Shown here: positions 60,935-64,000 of the stretch, piece after piece
How the letters are laid out: every line of letters starts with the position of its first letter
Numbering within the stretch: position 1 is the first letter of the stretch
Assembly (NCBI GenBank): GCA_001784435.1
Contig: MFQZ01000001.1
Location: 62,001-126,000, forward strand
DNA from: Candidatus Magasanikbacteria bacterium RIFOXYC2_FULL_42_28
GTDB lineage: Bacteria; Patescibacteria; ABY1; Magasanikbacterales; GWA2-37-8
Direction: 5' to 3'
Length of the DNA stretch: 64,000 nucleotides
The notes under the pieces: model-generated
Told to the model about the DNA's origin: nothing
The model's input: only the letters and a program-made list of their open reading frames with translations
The model's database searches: none
Position numbers and translations under genes: made by a program

Positions 60935-61812
60935 AAAGCAATTAATCTCTCAACTTTTTGTTTTATATTTTCCGCAGTAAAACCCAGCTCTTTATCATGC
61001 TCTTCGGCTTTACCATAATTAGTTAAAAATTGCCGTGGCACGCCGATTTGTTTTATTACTACCGAATTTGGATAAACTGCTTCCAAAATTTTAGGTGCCA
61101 ATACGCCACTATAATAAGGCTCACAAACGATAATTTTTCCGCTCTGGCTATTTTGGCGTACTGCTTCCACGTCAAAAGGAAATACCGTGGTGTAATATAA
61201 AATAGTCACATCCAAATCTTGGCAGGCGGCCAACACCGGTTTTAACATGGAGCCAACCGCAATAACCGTGGCTAACTTGCCTTGTTTAACCAGGTGAGCT
61301 TTACCAAATTCTATATTATAACTTTGCTCATTTTGCCTTTCGCTTAAACGGAAATAAGTGGGGTGGCCGTTGGTGTATGTTTGTTTAAATAGTGTGTCGA
61401 ATTCTTGAGCGGTGCTGGGCAAAATAATTTCCATGCCGGGGATATTGCTTAAAATTCCCACATCGGCCGGGCAATGGTGTGTGCAACCCAACGCGGCATA
61501 ATCGTAAGAAGCGCCAACACTAATGAAATTACCGCCCAATTTCTGATAACCAAAATCATCTTTCAGTTGTTCGTAAGCCCGTTCTACTAAAAAGGGGGCG
61601 ATGGTATGCACGACCGGTATCAGTCCGCTCATCGACAGGCCGGCTGATAAACTGATCGTCGATTGCTCTAAAATGCCGATGTTGAAAACTCTTTCCGGAT
61701 ACAATTTAAACGCCTCCCGAAAACCCCACACTCCAATATCACCAAGCAAAAGCACAACATTGTCATCTGTCGCTAATATCGATTGGACGGTTTTTACCAA
61801 CTGTTTTCTCAT
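60931..61812 (-). CDS. Transketolase C-terminal subunit
   Basis: 293 residues, the pyrimidine-binding and C-terminal domains of transketolase as a separate protein. FNIGILEQSTISLSAGLSMS holds the ThDP-activating Glu; PVVHTIAPFLVERAYEQL and GCTHHCPADVGIL follow in transketolase/DXS order. It needs the N-terminal subunit encoded just upstream (2-bp gap). Transfers two-carbon units between sugar phosphates or, in this context, possibly onto a keto-sugar nucleotide. Confidence 0.88.
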   Translation of the reverse strand: MRKQLVKTVQSILATDDNVVLLLGDIGVWGFREAFKLYPERVFNIGILEQSTISLSAGLSMSGLIPVVHTIAPFLVERAYEQLKDDFGYQKLGGNFISVGASYDYAALGCTHHCPADVGILSNIPGMEIILPSTAQEFDTLFKQTYTNGHPTYFRLSERQNEQSYNIEFGKAHLVKQGKLATVIAVGSMLKPVLAACQDLDVTILYYTTVFPFDVEAVRQNSQSGKIIVCEPYYSGVLAPKILEAVYPNSVVIKQIGVPRQFLTNYGKAEEHDKELGFTAENIKQKVERLIAL

Positions 61813-61814
61813 AT

Positions 61815-62594
61815 CTATTTTAAACTAGACAACGCTTCACCCAATTCTTGGGCTGAAGGAATACGGTGATGCCACGACGGATCATTTTCCATCATTTTAA
61901 CGCCATGACCTTTTATCGTATTAGCAATAATCGCCAGGGGCTCACGGGAGATAGGTGTATTTAAAGCCGCGTAAATCTCATCGTGATCGTGGCCATCAAT
62001 TTCAATTGTATCCCATCCAAAATATTTAAACTTCTCGGACAAATTATTGACCAACAACGCTCGATCGGTGGAATGGTTGCTGTCAACAATACAACACAAA
62101 TTAGAAAGTTTATGGTGCGCGGCGAGCAAAGATGACTCCCAAATAGTCCCTTCGTTGGCTTCGCCATCACCAATGAGCGCGAATACCCGAGCGGGGGTAT
62201 TTTTAATTCTCAAAGCCAAAGCCATGCCAACCGCCATCGGGAAACCGTGTCCTAAAGAGCCGGTAGAGGCCTCAACACCCGGGACTTTGTTTCGGTCGGG
62301 ATGGCCCCCCAACAAACTATCAAAACTTCCAAAACTACGCCACACTTCGTCGCTAAAAAAATTTTTACGCGCCAATACCGCGTATAAACCAAGTGAAGCG
62401 TGGCCTTTACTCAAAATAAATCTATCCCTATTTATATCTCTGGGATTTTTAGAATCTACCTTCAATACCCGATCGTAGAGCACCCATAAAATATCTAAAA
62501 CAGACAGGGCGCTTGGTATATGTCCTTCGCCTGATTTACTTCCAATCTCCAAAATCTCACTGATCATTTTTTTAATTTCGTTTGTCGCGAGCAT
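61815..62594 (-). CDS. Transketolase N-terminal subunit
   Basis: About 259 residues from the ATG at 62594 (the frame opens at a TTG at 62606). SGEGHIPSALSVLDILWVLY, ILSKGHASLGLYAVLA, GSLGHGFPMAVGMALAL and the ThDP/Mg motif GDGEANEGTIWE..CCIVDSN are all present. Split transketolases are common in archaea and many bacteria. In this glycan cluster it may provide sedoheptulose 7-phosphate for GmhA, or act with the neighbouring ColD-like/SDR genes to build a branched sugar. The substrate cannot be read from sequence. Confidence 0.9.
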   Translation of the reverse strand: MLATNEIKKMISEILEIGSKSGEGHIPSALSVLDILWVLYDRVLKVDSKNPRDINRDRFILSKGHASLGLYAVLARKNFFSDEVWRSFGSFDSLLGGHPDRNKVPGVEASTGSLGHGFPMAVGMALALRIKNTPARVFALIGDGEANEGTIWESSLLAAHHKLSNLCCIVDSNHSTDRALLVNNLSEKFKYFGWDTIEIDGHDHDEIYAALNTPISREPLAIIANTIKGHGVKMMENDPSWHHRIPSAQELGEALSSLK

Positions 62595-62598
62595 AATT

Positions 62599-63552
62599 TT
62601 ACGCAATCTTTTTTTTCATTTTATTTAAATCCGGCTCTTGGATATTTTCTAAATTAGCATGAATATTAAACCAATCACAAAAAGTTAATTCCCGATCGTT
62701 GCTTGCTTCACCATAGCGCAAATAGCGAAATTCTTTCATCCGAGCATATTTATACCAATACAAATCCAAACTTTTTTCATCAACAATAATAAAATGTTCC
62801 GCCAATACCCGCCAACTATCGCGCAATGTCCACAAAAGTTGTCGGCCGATTTTTTGTAGATAACTCACGGATAAATAAACTTCCGGATAACTGGCGCTAA
62901 CCTTTTTTAAATTTTTTCCTTCCTCGTCTGGCTCCGCTGAAAAATAATTCAATATATCATCAACATTACCAAATAAATTCATATCTGATACCCCATACAA
63001 ACGATACTTAAAGGTATTTAAACTGACGCCGACAATTCTTTTTTTCTGCTTATAATCACCGACAACCGGAAATTTCTCTACAATATTACTCAAAAAAACT
63101 AGGGCGTTCGGATTATATATTCTTTGGTCAGTTCTAGTTTTACAAACATATTCTGCGCCTAATTGCCCGGCTTTTTTTATACCAACGAACGCGGAAATTA
63201 ACTGAAAATTAACATTTTGTGCCCCCTTAACCACGGGCGGTTTATTTAAAATAATTTCAATACCCTCATTCTTTATTTTATCCACATATTCCGTTTTCTC
63301 ATAATCCCAAGTAGATAAAATAATTATCGCCTCGGGAAAAATTTTTTTATACAATTTGATCGTTTCCAAAGTAAAATCTTCATCATAAACAATCGGCCCC
63401 TGAATTACGATGGCGACTTTGGAATATTTCAACGACTTGTCAGCTACAGTACCAATCTTATCTGCTCTTTTAGGACGTAAATGAAAAGTAAAAAAATACG
63501 GCAATGGTTTTTCAAATAAGTTAAATAATTTTTTAAGAAAACTCTTCAACAT
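62599..63552 (-). CDS. WavE-like glycosyltransferase
   Basis: 317 residues. VAIVIQGPIVYDEDFTLETI, FPEAIIILSTWDYEK, and GAQNVNFQLISAFVGIKKA followed by YVCKTRTDQRIY match the WavE family found in LPS-core and capsule loci. The KTRTDQR motif likely serves as the metal/donor site. Four bp before the transketolase start, so probably co-transcribed. Donor unknown. Confidence 0.82.
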   Translation of the reverse strand: MLKSFLKKLFNLFEKPLPYFFTFHLRPKRADKIGTVADKSLKYSKVAIVIQGPIVYDEDFTLETIKLYKKIFPEAIIILSTWDYEKTEYVDKIKNEGIEIILNKPPVVKGAQNVNFQLISAFVGIKKAGQLGAEYVCKTRTDQRIYNPNALVFLSNIVEKFPVVGDYKQKKRIVGVSLNTFKYRLYGVSDMNLFGNVDDILNYFSAEPDEEGKNLKKVSASYPEVYLSVSYLQKIGRQLLWTLRDSWRVLAEHFIIVDEKSLDLYWYKYARMKEFRYLRYGEASNDRELTFCDWFNIHANLENIQEPDLNKMKKKIA

Positions 63553-63555
63553 ATC

Positions 63556-63996
63556 CTATTTATAATCATTCACATAATCACTGCAAATACCCAAACAGTT
63601 TGGTAACTTATCTTTAGCCAACCTTTCCCACACTACCAAAATATTTTTTCCTAAAACCAGCTTACCTGGATAAGTCCAAATATATCCTTTTGAAGTTAAG
63701 GTGTAGTCATCAGTTTGATGCCAAAAATAATTAAATCCAACTTGCCCAGATATTAAATCCAAGACCTTTAAATTTTTGCAATGAATCCACAATTTATCTT
63801 TTTGCGCGGACAAAAATTCCGACGACGTTTTATACGTCGGCCGATCATGTCCAAGATATATTTGACCGCTATCGTCACCCCACAGATCGGTTTCCACGTC
63901 AAACCCAGCCGAAATAGCGGCCATAATATACGGTTCGCTGTTCTCCTGTTCCAAATTCGGCCCAGATAAATTGCCGCGGTGACTTATTAACAACAT
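63556..63996 (-). CDS. GDPD-like phosphodiesterase-fold protein
   Basis: 146 residues, complete. SHRGNLSGPNLEQENSE, FDVETDLWGDDSG, IYLGHDRPTY, LWIHCKN and FWHQTDDYTLTSKGYIWTYP are the wording of short glycerophosphodiester-phosphodiesterase-like proteins of surface-polysaccharide clusters. His4... (SHRGN) and ETD would bind metal. It may transfer or hydrolyse a phosphodiester decoration. Its start is only 4 bp from the window edge region, so its upstream context is not visible. Confidence 0.8.
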   Translation of the reverse strand: MLLISHRGNLSGPNLEQENSEPYIMAAISAGFDVETDLWGDDSGQIYLGHDRPTYKTSSEFLSAQKDKLWIHCKNLKVLDLISGQVGFNYFWHQTDDYTLTSKGYIWTYPGKLVLGKNILVVWERLAKDKLPNCLGICSDYVNDYK

Positions 63997-64000
63997 ATGG

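Noticed and set aside
1..64000. CRISPR arrays, tRNA or rRNA genes
   Set aside because: No regularly spaced repeats and no tRNA-like cloverleaf or rRNA sequence recognised in the short intergenic gaps.

Overview
The window is AT-rich bacterial DNA coding almost entirely on the minus strand; the only plus-strand gene I can support is rpmA (ribosomal protein L27). The small dense genes, ATGA overlaps, scarcity of Shine-Dalgarno sequences, an orphan EF-Tu domain-II-like protein, a short GSII-type glutamine synthetase and a very large glycan locus fit a Patescibacteria (Candidate Phyla Radiation) genome. That placement is inference; there is no rRNA or other decisive marker here. I see no tRNA, rRNA, CRISPR array, transposase or integrase.

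Layout. (1) 120-1416: a SET-domain methyltransferase, a small drug/metabolite-transporter-like membrane protein and a Cys-rich anchored protein. (2) 1538-8453: a compact four-gene island transcribed leftwards: a RadC domain fused to a cytosine-5 DNA methyltransferase, a HaeII-like restriction endonuclease, a ~1180-residue helical protein of unknown family, and a small PD-(D/E)XK nuclease. An identical 20-bp A/T palindrome lies just outside each end. (3) 9024-10034: glnA (GSII type) as its own unit. (4) 18896 down to 10185: one probable operon with a three-TM protein, FtsW/RodA, the EF-Tu domain-II-like protein, four GT2 glycosyltransferases, RmlB, a WxcM/FdtA-like cupin, RmlD and an unknown protein, ending at a terminator. 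Its promoter shares a -35 with the divergent consensus rpmA promoter. (5) 23503 down to 19426: an AbiE toxin-antitoxin pair behind a consensus promoter, continuing into a SleB-like cell-wall hydrolase, a TM protein and a sugar epimerase, ending at a bidirectional terminator shared with rpmA. (6) 63996 down to 23689: about 40 kb of unbroken same-strand glycan genes with no intergenic gap above ~70 bp, continuing beyond the window.

How the large cluster works together (mostly inference). Sugar-nucleotide supply includes UDP-glucose dehydrogenase and UDP-glucuronate decarboxylase (UDP-GlcA, UDP-xylose); GmhA, HddA and a fused HddC-GmhB (GDP-D-glycero-D-manno-heptose); Gmd-like and Rmd-like GDP-sugar enzymes; a C-methyltransferase; two DegT aminotransferases; a ColD-like 3-dehydratase; and a two-subunit transketolase. 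The transketolase could supply sedoheptulose 7-phosphate to GmhA or build a branched sugar. Transferases include many GT2, GT4, GT10, two GT11, WavE-like and polyprenyl-linked GT-C enzymes. A Wzt ATPase with a C-terminal domain points to ABC-dependent polymer export; its permease is not in the window.

The strongest leads are the RadC-methyltransferase/HaeII-like/helical protein/nuclease island, the ColD-like plus split-transketolase module, and a methyltransferase gene split by a run of ten G that looks like a phase-variation switch (or an assembly error).
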